Source: Ensifer sp. PDNC004 | Lineage (GTDB): Bacteria; Pseudomonadota; Alphaproteobacteria; Rhizobiales; Rhizobiaceae | Reading direction: 5' to 3' | DNA: 64,000 nt | Assembly (NCBI RefSeq): GCF_016919405.1 | Contig: NZ_CP070353.1 | Span: 186,001 to 250,000 of the forward strand | Part shown: positions 30,155-39,077 of the stretch, in pieces | How the letters are laid out: each line of letters begins with the position of its first letter | Position numbering within the stretch: position 1 is the stretch's first letter | The notes under the pieces: generated by a model | Databases searched by the model: none | What the model was told of the DNA's origin: nothing | What the model saw: only the letters and a program-made list of their open reading frames with translations | Made by a program: the position numbers and the translations under genes

Positions 30155-30649
30155 CTATTGCGGCTTGCCGTTCTGCCAATTGACCGTCTGGCCGTAGAGC
30201 GGAATGGTGGTGATCGACATCTTCGCCGAGCCATCCGTCAATTCGCGCGAATGCGCCAGATAGATCAGCGTGTCGTTCTTGCGATCGTAGATCCGTGTGA
30301 CGAGCAGGTTCTTCCAGACGAGCGACAAGCCGGCGCGAAACACTTCTTCGCCCTCCTTGGAAAGATCGATATCGCCGATTTCGATCGGGCCGGTCTGCCG
30401 GCAGGCGATCGAATTGTTCGACGGATCCTCAAACCAGTTGCCGTTCTTCAGCCGGTCGATGACGCTGCGGTCGAAATAGGTGACATGGCAGGTCACGCCC
30501 TTGATCTTCGGGTCGGTGACCGCATCGATCATGATGTCGTTGCCGAGCCAGTCGACCCCGACTTCGCCCACCGTTTCGGCGCGGGCAGGCAGGGCGGTGG
30601 CGGCGATGGCAAGGCCGGCAAAAAAGAGCGCACGAAGCGAACGCGACAT
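30155..30649 (-). CDS. CreA family protein
   Basis: A 164-residue exported protein: signal peptide MSRSLRALFFAGLAIAATALPARA, mature part starting ETVGEVGVDWLGNDIMIDA. It shows the CreA pattern DAVTDPKIKGVTCHVTYFD, CRQTGPIEI and LVWKNLLVTRIYDRKNDTLIYLAHS. The E. coli CreA role is unknown, and the family is periplasmic and widely conserved. Two cysteines may be linked. The RBS AGGAGGACACCC is strong. It is convergent to the 100-aa gene and not part of a creBCD set here. Confidence 0.9.
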   Translation of the reverse strand: MSRSLRALFFAGLAIAATALPARAETVGEVGVDWLGNDIMIDAVTDPKIKGVTCHVTYFDRSVIDRLKNGNWFEDPSNNSIACRQTGPIEIGDIDLSKEGEEVFRAGLSLVWKNLLVTRIYDRKNDTLIYLAHSRELTDGSAKMSITTIPLYGQTVNWQNGKPQ

Positions 30650-30791
30650 GGGTGTCCTCCTGCAGCGCCTGACGTCTCACGCAAGGGCGCCGTATCGATA
30701 TGAATTCGCGCGTGTTTTTCACCGGAGCAGCTCCAAGGACACACGTGCGCGGGCAGCGAGGTTCACATAGGTTCGCCAGTTCGCTTTACAA

Positions 30792-30821
30792 GGCGCCGCC
30801 GGCTCAGGCGCCGCCGGCTCA
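30792..30821. repeat. Tandem 15-bp duplication at the end of the GGDEF gene
   Basis: Two head-to-tail copies of ggcgccgccggctca lie just after the stop of the GGDEF gene on the reverse strand. It looks like a simple tandem duplication with no visible function. Confidence 0.5.
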
Positions 30822-32063
30822 GGCGGTGCCGCGAAGAAGCTGCGGCTCGAGGTTTCGGGTTTCGGCGGCCCGCATCTGCGCGGCGGCGGCGGCAAGCGCC
30901 CGTGCGCTGGCCTCGGGCTGGAAGCGGCCGGCGATGGTGCAGCGGTCGCGGCCGTCGGCCTTGGCGTCGTAGAGCGCCATGTCGGCGCGGATCATGATGT
31001 CGCTGATCGTATCGCCGGGCTCGGCTTCGGCAAGGCCAATGCTCACCGTCAGCCGGATCGGGCGGTCGAAGCGGCCGATCGGTGTATCGCGCACGGTGCG
31101 GCCGATCTCCTCGGCCACCGCAAATGCGGCGTCCTCCGAGTGGTTGGGCAGGACGATGCCAAACTCTTCGCCGCCAATGCGCCCAAGCGTGCCGCGTCCG
31201 CCGAGACAGGCAGCGACGGTGCCGGCGAAATGGCCGAGCGCCGTGTCGCCAACTGCGTGGCCGTAGCGGTCGTTGATCTGCTTGAAATAGTCGAGATCGA
31301 GCAGCAGGAAGGTGACGGGCCTCTGGCGCGCGAAACCGACGGCCAGGGTGCGTTGTCCAAGGTCGAGCAGGGCGCGGCGCGACAAGGCGCCCGTCAACTC
31401 GTCGCGGGCAATGGCGCTCTTGAGGTCGGTGATCACCCGGTTCTGGATCATCAGGATCACGCCGAGGAACAGCACAGGCAGGTAGAAGTACCTGAGCGCG
31501 ACGCAGGCGAAGTCCCAGCTGGCCGACGCCAGCGGGGTTTCGTCGGTCCCGTGGGCAATCGGCGAGAAGATCGTGACCGCGATCAGGGCGGAACAGCCGA
31601 CGGCGGCGCAACCGATGACGCACAGGCGCTCGATCGGCCCCGGCGCGGTGCGCCGATGCTGCGAACAGACGGCGATGATCAGCACGAAGGCGGCGGCAAT
31701 GCCGACGGCCGACAGCGCGTGCAATGTCGCGCTCTGCGGGCCGAAGGCGGCAATCAGCAGCACCACGGCCGAAATCGAGGCGGCAGCGACCAGCGGCGTC
31801 GATATCGGCCGGAGGACACCGAGCGCCCGGTGAAAGCCCGAGAGCACGAAAAGGCAGGCGCCCACGAGAAAGACGATGCCGATCAGCGACAACGGCCGCA
31901 GCGCTGGGATCTCGGACAGCATCAGAAACAGCGTCGCCGCGGCTGCGATGGCGCAGGCGGCTGCGAAATCCGTGCCTCCCTCGACCATCGAGGCCCGCAG
32001 GGAAATCAGCACAGGGAGCATCGCCAAAAGAGCGATGATCGATATGGCAGGGAGAAAGCTCAT
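30819..32063 (-). CDS. Membrane GGDEF-domain protein (probable diguanylate cyclase)
   Basis: About 414 residues. The N-terminal half has six or more hydrophobic helices (MSFLPAISIIALLAMLPVLISL onwards) and no recognised sensor signature. The C-terminal GGDEF domain (about 240-400) has DELTGALSRRALLDLGQ, LLLDLDYFKQINDRYGHAVGDTAL and the active-site motif GRIGGEEFGIVLPN, so the catalytic residues GGEEF are intact. The inhibitory RxxD motif expected just upstream appears missing (GGRG in its place), so feedback by c-di-GMP may be weak. It should make c-di-GMP at the membrane. ATG 32063 starts MSFLPAIS; the longer frame to 32213 lacks support. It is divergent from the phosphoribosyltransferase. 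Confidence 0.88.
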   Translation of the reverse strand: MSFLPAISIIALLAMLPVLISLRASMVEGGTDFAAACAIAAAATLFLMLSEIPALRPLSLIGIVFLVGACLFVLSGFHRALGVLRPISTPLVAAASISAVVLLIAAFGPQSATLHALSAVGIAAAFVLIIAVCSQHRRTAPGPIERLCVIGCAAVGCSALIAVTIFSPIAHGTDETPLASASWDFACVALRYFYLPVLFLGVILMIQNRVITDLKSAIARDELTGALSRRALLDLGQRTLAVGFARQRPVTFLLLDLDYFKQINDRYGHAVGDTALGHFAGTVAACLGGRGTLGRIGGEEFGIVLPNHSEDAAFAVAEEIGRTVRDTPIGRFDRPIRLTVSIGLAEAEPGDTISDIMIRADMALYDAKADGRDRCTIAGRFQPEASARALAAAAAQMRAAETRNLEPQLLRGTA

Positions 32064-32390
32064 TTCGAAACGGCCTGTCGTGCTAAAATCAACAAAGGCG
32101 GCTTGCGTCTCAGCCAGATATGTGACGCCAATTGGTAGCGATGGCGCCTTAACGAAACCCGGCGAAATCCGTTGCAATTTTAGCGATTGGCCGGGATTGG
32201 CGCGGTTGTTCACAGCGGCGCCGGATCAACCGGGAGAGGGCGCGCCGACAGGCGATGAGGCGCGCGCAAGCGGTGGCGCGGGTAGGCCCGGATGATGCTC
32301 TTCAGACGGTGCGATTTGAACCCCGGGCCGGGTATTTCCGTCCCCTTTCAAGCCGATGATGGAGCAGGAAAACAAGGCGGGAGAGGCGAC

Positions 32391-33062
32391 ATGTTCACGG
32401 CAACGTGGCTCTTCGAGGATAGGGCGGATGCCGGGCGCCAGTTGGCGCACGCGGTCGAAGGCGAGCGCCTTGACGATCCGCTCGTGATGGCGCTGCCGCG
32501 CGGTGGCGTGCCGGTCGCCTATGAAATCGCGATCCATATCGCCGCGCCGTTGGAAATCCTGATCGTTCGGAAGATCGGCGCGCCGGGGCATGAAGAATTC
32601 GGTCTGGGCGCGCTGGTCGACGGCGAGGAGCCGGAACTGGTGCTCAACCGCCGAGCGATCCGGCTGGTCCGCCCGCCGAAAGGCTATCTGGAGGCCGAGA
32701 TCGAGCGTCAGCGCGCCGAGATCCTGCGCCGCCGCACCCTCTATTTCGGCGACCGTGCGCCGACGTCGCCCCGGGACCGCGACGTGATCCTCGTCGACGA
32801 CGGTATCGCCACCGGCGGCACCGTGCGCGCAGCGATCAAGGCGCTGCGGCGCATGGGGGCGGGACGCATCATGCTTGCCGTTCCGGTGGCGCCGAAAAGT
32901 GAGCTCACGGAATTGCGCAGCGAGGTCGATCGTGTCGTCTGTCTCGCCACACCCTTTGCCTTCCGTGCTGTCGGGCTCTACTACCGCAATTTCGAGCAGA
33001 CGGCGGACGAGGAGGTAATTGCGTTGATGGAGAAGGCGCGGCTGCGCGATGAGCGCGATTGA
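32391..33062 (+). CDS. Phosphoribosyltransferase-domain protein
   Basis: About 223 residues with a type I PRTase fold. The PRPP-binding loop is DVILVDDGIATGGTVRAAIKAL, and the N-terminal strand LVMALPRGGVPVAYEIA begins the fold. These proteins are often annotated as erythromycin-esterase-associated or generic PRTases; the base or ribosyl acceptor is unknown. The ATG at 32391 has GGGAGAGG upstream. The end is normal. It is downstream of the divergent GGDEF gene and upstream of the isochorismatase-fold gene. Confidence 0.85.
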   Translation: MFTATWLFEDRADAGRQLAHAVEGERLDDPLVMALPRGGVPVAYEIAIHIAAPLEILIVRKIGAPGHEEFGLGALVDGEEPELVLNRRAIRLVRPPKGYLEAEIERQRAEILRRRTLYFGDRAPTSPRDRDVILVDDGIATGGTVRAAIKALRRMGAGRIMLAVPVAPKSELTELRSEVDRVVCLATPFAFRAVGLYYRNFEQTADEEVIALMEKARLRDERD

Positions 33063-33232
33063 TCCCTGTTCCGGTCAAGCTCGGCTCCGGTTGCCGCGAC
33101 TTTGGCCAGGCATCCGAATAGTTGCGTGAGGCGGCCGAAATCGTCTTGCAAGCCTCCTTCTGCCGCGCCACATTCCCGGCGCGCGATGTTGCCGGGAGAG
33201 GGGCGCCGGAGGAGGTGCCCGGAGGAGATGTC

Positions 33233-33868
33233 ATGGCCGCGAAACTGGAAATCGGAAAGACGCTTGAGGATTTCTGTCGGCCTGATCGGATGGCGCTCAT
33301 CGTCTATGACATGCAGGTGGGGATTACCAATCAGGTCAAGAACGGCCCGGCGGTACTGTCCAAGGTGCTGAAGGTGCTGGACGCTGCGCGGGCCGGCGGA
33401 TTTCCGGTGATCTTTCTTAGGCATCTATCGATGCCGAAGCCTCTGATGGGCGCCTTCCAGCTGCGCCAAGCAATGGCCTGGCAGCGCACGGACAATCCGG
33501 AAGCGGTGCATCCCTGGTTCCTGCGCGGCACGCCCGGATTCGAGCTGGTGCCCGAACTTGCGCCGCGCGCGGACGAGGCGATCCTCGACAAGATCACGTT
33601 TTCCGCCTTCGAGGGCACGCCGCTCGCCATGATCCTGCGCGACCTCGGGCTGACTTCCTTTGCCATCTGCGGCATCGCCACGGAAATCGGCATCGACCCA
33701 ACCGTGCGCCATGCGACCGATCTCGGCCTCGTGCCGGTCGTCGTGCGCGACGCCTGCGGGGCGGGGCATCACGAGGCCGGCGAGCGCGCGATGGAAAACA
33801 TCGCCTTCATGGGCGATGCGATCATGACCGACGTTCAGGCAATCACCGCGGCGATGACCAAACGGTAA
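33233..33868 (+). CDS. Isochorismatase-fold hydrolase lacking the catalytic cysteine
   Basis: About 211 residues. It shows the fold signatures: the catalytic Asp in MALIVYDMQVGITNQ, the lysine in EAILDKITFSAFEGTPL, and the cis-peptide loop CGIATEIGIDPTVRHATDLG. In cysteine hydrolases such as nicotinamidase the last motif has T-D-x-C-V; here Gly replaces the Cys, as in true isochorismatases such as EntB/PhzD. It may therefore act on an enol ether or be inactive as a thiol hydrolase. No siderophore genes lie nearby. ATG 33233 has a perfect GGAGGAG site. It is followed by a GNAT gene on the same strand. Confidence 0.85.
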   Translation: MAAKLEIGKTLEDFCRPDRMALIVYDMQVGITNQVKNGPAVLSKVLKVLDAARAGGFPVIFLRHLSMPKPLMGAFQLRQAMAWQRTDNPEAVHPWFLRGTPGFELVPELAPRADEAILDKITFSAFEGTPLAMILRDLGLTSFAICGIATEIGIDPTVRHATDLGLVPVVVRDACGAGHHEAGERAMENIAFMGDAIMTDVQAITAAMTKR

Positions 33869-33916
33869 CACCGCTTCAGCTATTCCTTCGATTTCATCCC
33901 GTTTCAGGATCTTGCA

Positions 33917-34378
33917 ATGACCGAAAACCTTCACATCCGCCCGATCGCCCGCACCGACTACGAGCAGTGGCTGCCGCTCTGGGACGGCTACAACGCTTTT
34001 TACGGCCGCTCCGGCGAAACGGCGCTCGACCCGGCGATCACTGCGATGACCTGGTCGCGCTTCTTCGATGCCTATGAGCCCGTTCACGCGCTTGTGGCCG
34101 AAAGCGAAGGGCGGCTGATCGGGCTGACCCACTATCTCTTCCACCGCTCGACGACGATGATCCAGCCGAACTGCTACCTGCAGGACCTCTTCACCAACGC
34201 GCAGGCGCGCGGCAAGGGTGTCGGCCGGGCGCTGATCGAGGGCGTCTACGAGGCGGCACGGGCCATCGGCGCGCCGCGCGTCTACTGGATGACCCACGAG
34301 ACCAACGAGACGGCGATGACGCTCTACGACAAGGTGGCGGAGAAGTCGGGGTTTCTGGTGTATCGCAAGGTGGTTTGA
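33917..34378 (+). CDS. GNAT family N-acetyltransferase
   Basis: A 153-residue acetyltransferase. The acetyl-CoA loop is QDLFTNAQARGKGVGRALIEGVYEAA (motif A Q/R-x-x-G-x-G/A), preceded by GRLIGLTHYLFHRS and followed by RVYWMTHETNETAMTLYDKVAEKSGFLVYRK. The full fold is present; the acceptor substrate is unknown. It starts 48 bases after the isochorismatase-fold gene and may be co-transcribed. It converges on the helicase gene. Confidence 0.93.
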   Translation: MTENLHIRPIARTDYEQWLPLWDGYNAFYGRSGETALDPAITAMTWSRFFDAYEPVHALVAESEGRLIGLTHYLFHRSTTMIQPNCYLQDLFTNAQARGKGVGRALIEGVYEAARAIGAPRVYWMTHETNETAMTLYDKVAEKSGFLVYRKVV

Positions 34379-34405
34379 GGGCGGCGGGCCGCGCCTACCC
34401 AGGTC

Positions 34406-36871
34406 TCACGCCTTCTCGACAAACCCGTCCAGCACACGCTTCTGGCCGGCGCGGTCGAAGTCGATGGTGAGCTTGTTGCCTTCGATGGCGGCGATGTTGC
34501 CGTTGCCGAACTTCATGTGGAAGACGCGGTCGCCGACCGAGAAGCGCGAGGGTTCGGTAGCTGTCGATTTCGCCACCAGCTCGCCGTCGATGGTGCGGCC
34601 GCGCGGGCCGCTTTCGCCGTAGCCGATGCGCTCGACCGCGTGCCCGGAGCGGGTGCCCCAGTTGTCGCGGGTGGCGTCGGAACGGTTTTGCTGCGCGCGC
34701 TTCCAGCCGGGGGTCGAATAGTTGTTCTGGAAGGGGTCGGCCTTGTCGAAGCGCGACTGGCCGTAGCCGCCGCGACCGTAGCCGCCATAGGACTGTTCGT
34801 TTTCGGCAACGTCCACATGGGCAAGCGGCAGCTCCTCGAGGAAGCGTGACGGCATGGTCGACTGCCAGAGGCCGTGGATGCGGCGGTTGGAGACGAACCA
34901 GATGTGGCAGCGATGCTTGGCGCGGGTGATGCCGACATAGGCAAGGCGGCGTTCTTCCTCGAGGCCCGAGCGGCCGCCTTCGTCAAGCGCGCGCTGGTGC
35001 GGAAACAGGCCTTCCTCCCAGCCCGGCAGGAAGACGGTGTCGAACTCCAGGCCCTTGGCCGAGTGCAGCGTCATGATCGAGACGGCGTCGAGGTTCTCGT
35101 TCTGCTCGGCATCCATGACCAGCGCCACGTGTTCGAGGAAGCCGCGCAGGCTCTCGAACGCTTCCATCGAGCGGATCAGTTCCTTCAGGTTTTCGAGCCT
35201 GCCGGGGGCTTCGGCCGTCTTGTCGTTCTGCCACATCGCCGTATAGCCGCTCTCGTCGAGGATCTGCTCGGCAAGCTCGGTATGCACGGTTGTTTCAAGC
35301 AGGCTCTGCCAGCGGCGGAAGTCGGTGACGACGTCGAACAGGGCTTTGCGCGCCTTCGGCTTCAGCTCGTCGGTCTCGATGATCTCTGAAGCGGCCGCCA
35401 GCATCGGAATGTCGCGGGCGCGGGCATAGTCGTGCAGGGTGCGCACGGTGGTGTCGCCAAGGCCGCGCTTCGGCGTGTTGACGATGCGCTCGAAGGCGAG
35501 ATCGTCGGCCGGTTGGCAGACCAGGCGGAAATAGGCCATGGCATCGCGGATTTCGAGGCGTTCGTAGAAGCGCGGGCCGCCGATGACGCGGTAGTTGAGG
35601 CCAAGCGTGACGAAGCGGTCTTCGAACTCGCGCATCTGGAAGGAGGCGCGCACCAGGATCGCCATGTCGTTGAGCTTGTGGCCCTTGCGCTGCAGCTGCT
35701 CGATTTCCTCGCCGACGGCGCGGGCTTCCTCTTCGGAATCCCAGGCCGCGTGCACCTGCACCTTCTCGTCATCCGGATCGGTGCGGTCGGTGAAGAGCGT
35801 CTTGCCGAGCCGGCCCTCGTTGTGGGCGATCAGGTGACCGGCGGCGCCCAGAATATGTTCGGTCGAGCGATAGTTGCGCTCGAGCTTGATCACCTTGGCG
35901 CCCGGGAAATCCTTCTCGAAGCGCAGGATGTTGTCCACCTCCGCGCCGCGCCAGCCATAGATCGACTGGTCGTCGTCGCCGACACAGCAGACGTTCTGCG
36001 GGACGCCCTTCGGCCGCTGGGCGAGCAGCCGCAGCCACATGTACTGGGCCGTGTTGGTGTCCTGGTACTCGTCGACGAGGATGTAGCGGAACTTGTCGTG
36101 ATAGTCCTTCAGCACGTCCGCGTGCATGCGGAAGATGCGGATCGGGTGCAGCAGAAGATCGCCGAAGTCGCAGGCGTTCAGCGTCAACAGCCGGTTCTGA
36201 TAGGCGGCGTAAAGCTCGCGGCCCTTGCCGTTGGCAAAGGCGCGGGCGTCGCCCTCGGGGATCTGGGCGGGATCGAGCCCCTTGTTCTTCCAGCCGTCGA
36301 TCAGGCCGGCGAACTGCTTGGCGGGCCAGCGCTTGTCGTCGATGCCTTCGGCCTGGATCAGCTGCTTGATCAACCGCACCACGTCGTCGGTGTCGAGAAT
36401 GGTGAAATCGGAGCGCAGGCCGACGAGTTCGGCATGGCGGCGCAGGAGCTTGACGCCGATCGAGTGGAAGGTGCCGAGCCAGGGCATGCCTTCGACCGCA
36501 TGGCCGACGAGCACGCCGATGCGCTCCTTCATCTCGCGCGCCGCCTTGTTGGTGAAGGTCACCGCGAGCATCTGCGAGGGGAAGGCGCGGCCGGTCGTCA
36601 GGATATGGGCGATGCGCGTCGTCAGCACCCGGGTCTTGCCGGTGCCGGCGCCCGCAAGCACAAGGACTGGACCATCCAGCGTCTCGACGGCTTCGGCCTG
36701 TTCCGGGTTGAGGCCTTGGAGATAATCCGGGCGCGGCTGGGCGCGATCGCGCGCCGCCATGGCGCGCGCAGCAATGCCGCCAGTTGCCGGAACACCTGCG
36801 GGGGCGGGCTGCTGCTTGCGCGGCGCCGGCTCCTCGTCGAAGAAGGGAATGTCGTCGAAACCACTCATCAT
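34406..36871 (-). CDS. uvrD: UvrD/PcrA-type DNA helicase II
   Basis: An SF1A helicase of about 821 residues, acting in nucleotide-excision and mismatch repair. Seen motifs: Q-motif LNPEQAEAVETLDGPVLVLAGAGTGKT with Walker A, motif Ia TFTNKAAREMKERI, motif II LVDEYQDTNTAQY, motif III VGDDDQSIYGWRGA, motif IV LERNYRST, motif V VSIMTLHSAKGLEFDTVF and motif VI RRLAYVGITRAK. The C-terminus has a low-complexity, Gly/Tyr-rich stretch (YGGYGRGGYGQSRFDKAD) and ends in a small Tudor-like domain (FSVGDRVFHMKFGNGNIAAIEGNKLTIDF). Start at ATG 36871 or 36868, with no clear RBS. Confidence 0.94.
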   Translation of the reverse strand: MMSGFDDIPFFDEEPAPRKQQPAPAGVPATGGIAARAMAARDRAQPRPDYLQGLNPEQAEAVETLDGPVLVLAGAGTGKTRVLTTRIAHILTTGRAFPSQMLAVTFTNKAAREMKERIGVLVGHAVEGMPWLGTFHSIGVKLLRRHAELVGLRSDFTILDTDDVVRLIKQLIQAEGIDDKRWPAKQFAGLIDGWKNKGLDPAQIPEGDARAFANGKGRELYAAYQNRLLTLNACDFGDLLLHPIRIFRMHADVLKDYHDKFRYILVDEYQDTNTAQYMWLRLLAQRPKGVPQNVCCVGDDDQSIYGWRGAEVDNILRFEKDFPGAKVIKLERNYRSTEHILGAAGHLIAHNEGRLGKTLFTDRTDPDDEKVQVHAAWDSEEEARAVGEEIEQLQRKGHKLNDMAILVRASFQMREFEDRFVTLGLNYRVIGGPRFYERLEIRDAMAYFRLVCQPADDLAFERIVNTPKRGLGDTTVRTLHDYARARDIPMLAAASEIIETDELKPKARKALFDVVTDFRRWQSLLETTVHTELAEQILDESGYTAMWQNDKTAEAPGRLENLKELIRSMEAFESLRGFLEHVALVMDAEQNENLDAVSIMTLHSAKGLEFDTVFLPGWEEGLFPHQRALDEGGRSGLEEERRLAYVGITRAKHRCHIWFVSNRRIHGLWQSTMPSRFLEELPLAHVDVAENEQSYGGYGRGGYGQSRFDKADPFQNNYSTPGWKRAQQNRSDATRDNWGTRSGHAVERIGYGESGPRGRTIDGELVAKSTATEPSRFSVGDRVFHMKFGNGNIAAIEGNKLTIDFDRAGQKRVLDGFVEKA

Positions 36872-37057
36872 GCGGCTCAATGTAGTGATTCGGTGGGGAA
36901 AGGCCAGAAAGGATGTTCTTCTTTTATTCCGTTTTCTGCGCTGGCCGTACCAAGCCTGTGGAAAGACAGGCGATTTCGAGACCGCTTATTCTTGGGCCTG
37001 TTTCGTTTGTCGCATGTCGTCGCCACAAAACCGCTTCACACTTTTGCGCGACATGCT

Positions 37058-37465
37058 TCACCCAGCCGTTTTGTCGAAAGCGGGATCGACGGGCACCTGC
37101 AACGCGGTCGCCAGCTGGTTGGTGCGAGCGGCAAGCGAGATCACCCGGAGCAGGTCCGCGTGCTCGGCATCGCTCATGCCCTTGGCTTTTGCCGCCGCCG
37201 TATGGGAATGGGCGCAGTAGCCGCAGCCATTGGTGACGGAAACGGCGATGTAGAGCATCTCCTTGACCAGCGGGTCGAGCGCAGACGGCGTTGCCATCAC
37301 CGCCTTCACGTCGCGCCAGGTCTGTTCCAGAAGCTCCGGGTCGAAGGCGAGCCACAGCCACATATTGTTGATGAAATCGGACTTGCGGGTGGCGCGGATG
37401 TCGTCGAACACGGCCTTGACGCGTGGATGGGCTTCCGGATTTGGGGGCGGGGTTACGGTGCTCAT
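37058..37465 (-). CDS. Carboxymuconolactone decarboxylase/AhpD-like protein
   Basis: A 135-residue protein with the CMD fold. The peroxidase-like CxxC motif CGYCAHSH is present, and the preceding PLVKEMLYIAVSVTNGCG segment is the typical helix. Such proteins act as AhpD-type alkylhydroperoxidases or gamma-carboxymuconolactone decarboxylases; the intact CxxC favours a redox role. ATG 37465 has AGGAG upstream, giving MSTVTPPPNPEAHP. The open frame extends far upstream but that part overlaps the lipoprotein gene in another frame and is not coding. Confidence 0.9.
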   Translation of the reverse strand: MSTVTPPPNPEAHPRVKAVFDDIRATRKSDFINNMWLWLAFDPELLEQTWRDVKAVMATPSALDPLVKEMLYIAVSVTNGCGYCAHSHTAAAKAKGMSDAEHADLLRVISLAARTNQLATALQVPVDPAFDKTAG

Positions 37466-37587
37466 GGGGCTCCTTCGCTGTTGTCGTTGGTGGCGGCACG
37501 CCGGCTGGCCGGTCGCTTGATGCGACGACGATAGCCGACGTTGCAGCGATTGCCAGCGTTGCGTTTGAGGAGCCGTCGCCGATGCGT

Positions 37588-38233
37588 TCAGTTGGGGATT
37601 TCGCTGCAGGGCTGATTGTTCGCGCCGAACGGTCCCGTCGTAAACAGCACGCCCTTGCTCGAGCCCTGATAGGCGTTGCCGTTCTGCGTGACGATGAAGA
37701 CCCTGCGGCCGCAAAAGCCCGTCGGCCGCGCGGCGACCACGCGTGTCTGGCCGCTGGCGTTCGTGACGGTCTTGGGGTTGCAGGCCCCATAGGGTGTGTC
37801 GGCCATGCGGACAGTTGCCGTCGAGGCGCGGCTGAGCGGCACGGAACTGCCTGATGGAAACGTACCCGAAGCCGTGCCTGCAGCGGCGACGGTCGATTGC
37901 GTGATCTGAAAATCGCCCGTGCTGTCGTCGTAGCGGCACCGCTTGATCGCCCAGATCCAGACGGCAATGTCGCGCACGCCGCTCTCGGGATCCTCGGCCG
38001 AAGTCGCGATGGTGAGCGGCGCCAGATCGGGAACGCTTCGCCGCCGGTCGCAGCAACGGCTGTCGTTGAAGACAGGGTCGGGGTTGCCGTGGTCGTCCAG
38101 GATGCCGGTGATTTCGAGTTTTGTGGTCGGGCCGGTCGTGTCGTCCGCCTGGACAGTCACGGTTTGACAGCCCGCCAAGAATCGGGCCCGCGCCGAGGAG
38201 TGCAAATGTCAGGCGATAAGCGCGTGGCACCAT
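37588..38233 (-). pseudogene. Putative lipoprotein, N-terminus frameshifted
   Basis: The 37588-38205 frame encodes about 205 residues with many cysteines (SRCCDRRRS, KRCRY, GACNPK, GFCGRR, QPCSEI) and no named domain. Its own start would be a TTG without RBS or hydrophobic leader. The next frame, from ATG 38233, encodes a signal peptide (MVPRAYRLTFALLGAGPILGG) that breaks exactly where the lipobox cysteine should come. Removing one G from GGCGGGCTG near 38176 gives ILGG-CQTVTVQADD, a complete lipobox. So this is either a lipoprotein gene broken by a one-base insertion or a sequencing error. Function unknown. Confidence 0.65.
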
Positions 38234-38460
38234 GACGACCCCGCCATTGTCCGTACCGCCGCTCAAGATACGCCCGAAGGCAGGCCGCCGCAAACCGGCG
38301 CCTTCCTTTGCCGCGCTCGATCAGCCCCGCGGCATTGTTGCCGCCCAGAAACGCTGCCCGCCTTCAGCACCGTCTTCCGCCGCCAACTTCGCCGAACGCC
38401 TGCGTCAGCAAACTCAGGCACGTGCGTGCCGTCGTCACCCACTTCGAAAAGCATAGCGAA

Positions 38461-38530
38461 AACAACCTTGCTCTCGTCAAACGTGTTCCAGCCAAAAGCT
38501 GGTTGTGCTCCATAGGTCGGTGACCTAGAA
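38461..38530. repeat. Short intergenic repeat, copy 1
   Basis: Shares blocks with 39021-39077: an ACCTTGCTC..CGTCA box, a CCAAAA box and the hairpin-forming block GTCsGTGACCTAGA. The terminal part taggtc ggt gaccta is a perfect small hairpin. It lies just upstream of the EthD gene. Confidence 0.5.
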
Positions 38531-38574
38531 GTAGCTTCGGACGCTCGGAGCGGCGTTCAGACAGGAGCCCGACC

Positions 38575-38889
38575 ATGATCAAGATGAGCGTCTACTATCC
38601 GGCCGATGGCGGCACGAAGTTCGACCACGACTACTACCGCACCACCCACATGCCCTTGCTTCAGGAGCGGCTCGGCGATGCCTGTCTGCGCTACGAGATC
38701 GACAAGGGCCTTGCGGGGCGCGAGCCTGGAAGCGCGCCGCAGTTCGTCGCGGCGTGCCACGTCTACGCGCCGTGCCTCGAGACATTCCAGGAGGCGCTAG
38801 GTCCGCACCGCGCCGAGATCTCCGCGGATGTCGCCAACTATACGGATATCGCGCCCATCGTGCAGATCAGTGAAGTCGCTGGCGGGTAG
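38575..38889 (+). CDS. EthD family protein, 104 aa
   Basis: A small dimeric alpha/beta-barrel-type protein: MIKMSVYYPADGGTKFDHDYYRTTHMPLLQERLG shows the EthD start (a strand, then F-D-x-x-Y-Y-x-x-x-H-M-P-L). The middle FVAACHVYAPCLETFQEALGPH and end ISADVANYTDIAPIVQISEV complete the ferredoxin-like fold. EthD proteins accompany degradation or quinone-modifying enzymes; here no such enzyme is adjacent. Start ATG 38575 with GGAG upstream. Confidence 0.9.
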   Translation: MIKMSVYYPADGGTKFDHDYYRTTHMPLLQERLGDACLRYEIDKGLAGREPGSAPQFVAACHVYAPCLETFQEALGPHRAEISADVANYTDIAPIVQISEVAGG

Positions 38890-39020
38890 GGTGCTTCGGC
38901 GCGTCAGGCGTCGCCGTTGACCTTTCCGAGACCGGCGTCGTGTTGGCGCACCATGATCCATGGTGACGCAGCCGGTGTCGAGCTGGTCGACGATCGCGAG
39001 CATGTGGTTCGCCGTGGAAG

Positions 39021-39077
39021 CGAACCACCTTGCTCCCGTCAGGCTCGCTTCATCCAAAACCTAAGTCCGTGACCTAG
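39021..39077. repeat. Short intergenic repeat, copy 2
   Basis: Second copy of the element at 38461-38530, without the internal insertion. It overlaps the last codon of the cyclase-family gene. The blocks ACCTTGCTCCCGTCA, CCAAAA and GTCCGTGACCTAGA are almost the same as in copy 1. Confidence 0.5.

Noticed and set aside
37058..38293. Single 411-codon reverse frame joining the CMD-domain protein to sequence upstream
   Set aside because: Only the last 135 codons have the CMD pattern and a good RBS; the upstream part lies in the wrong frame of the lipoprotein gene, apart from its signal peptide.
38797..39057. 86-codon reverse frame between the EthD and cyclase-family genes
   Set aside because: It overlaps the EthD 3' end and a repeat, is Arg-rich and has no RBS.
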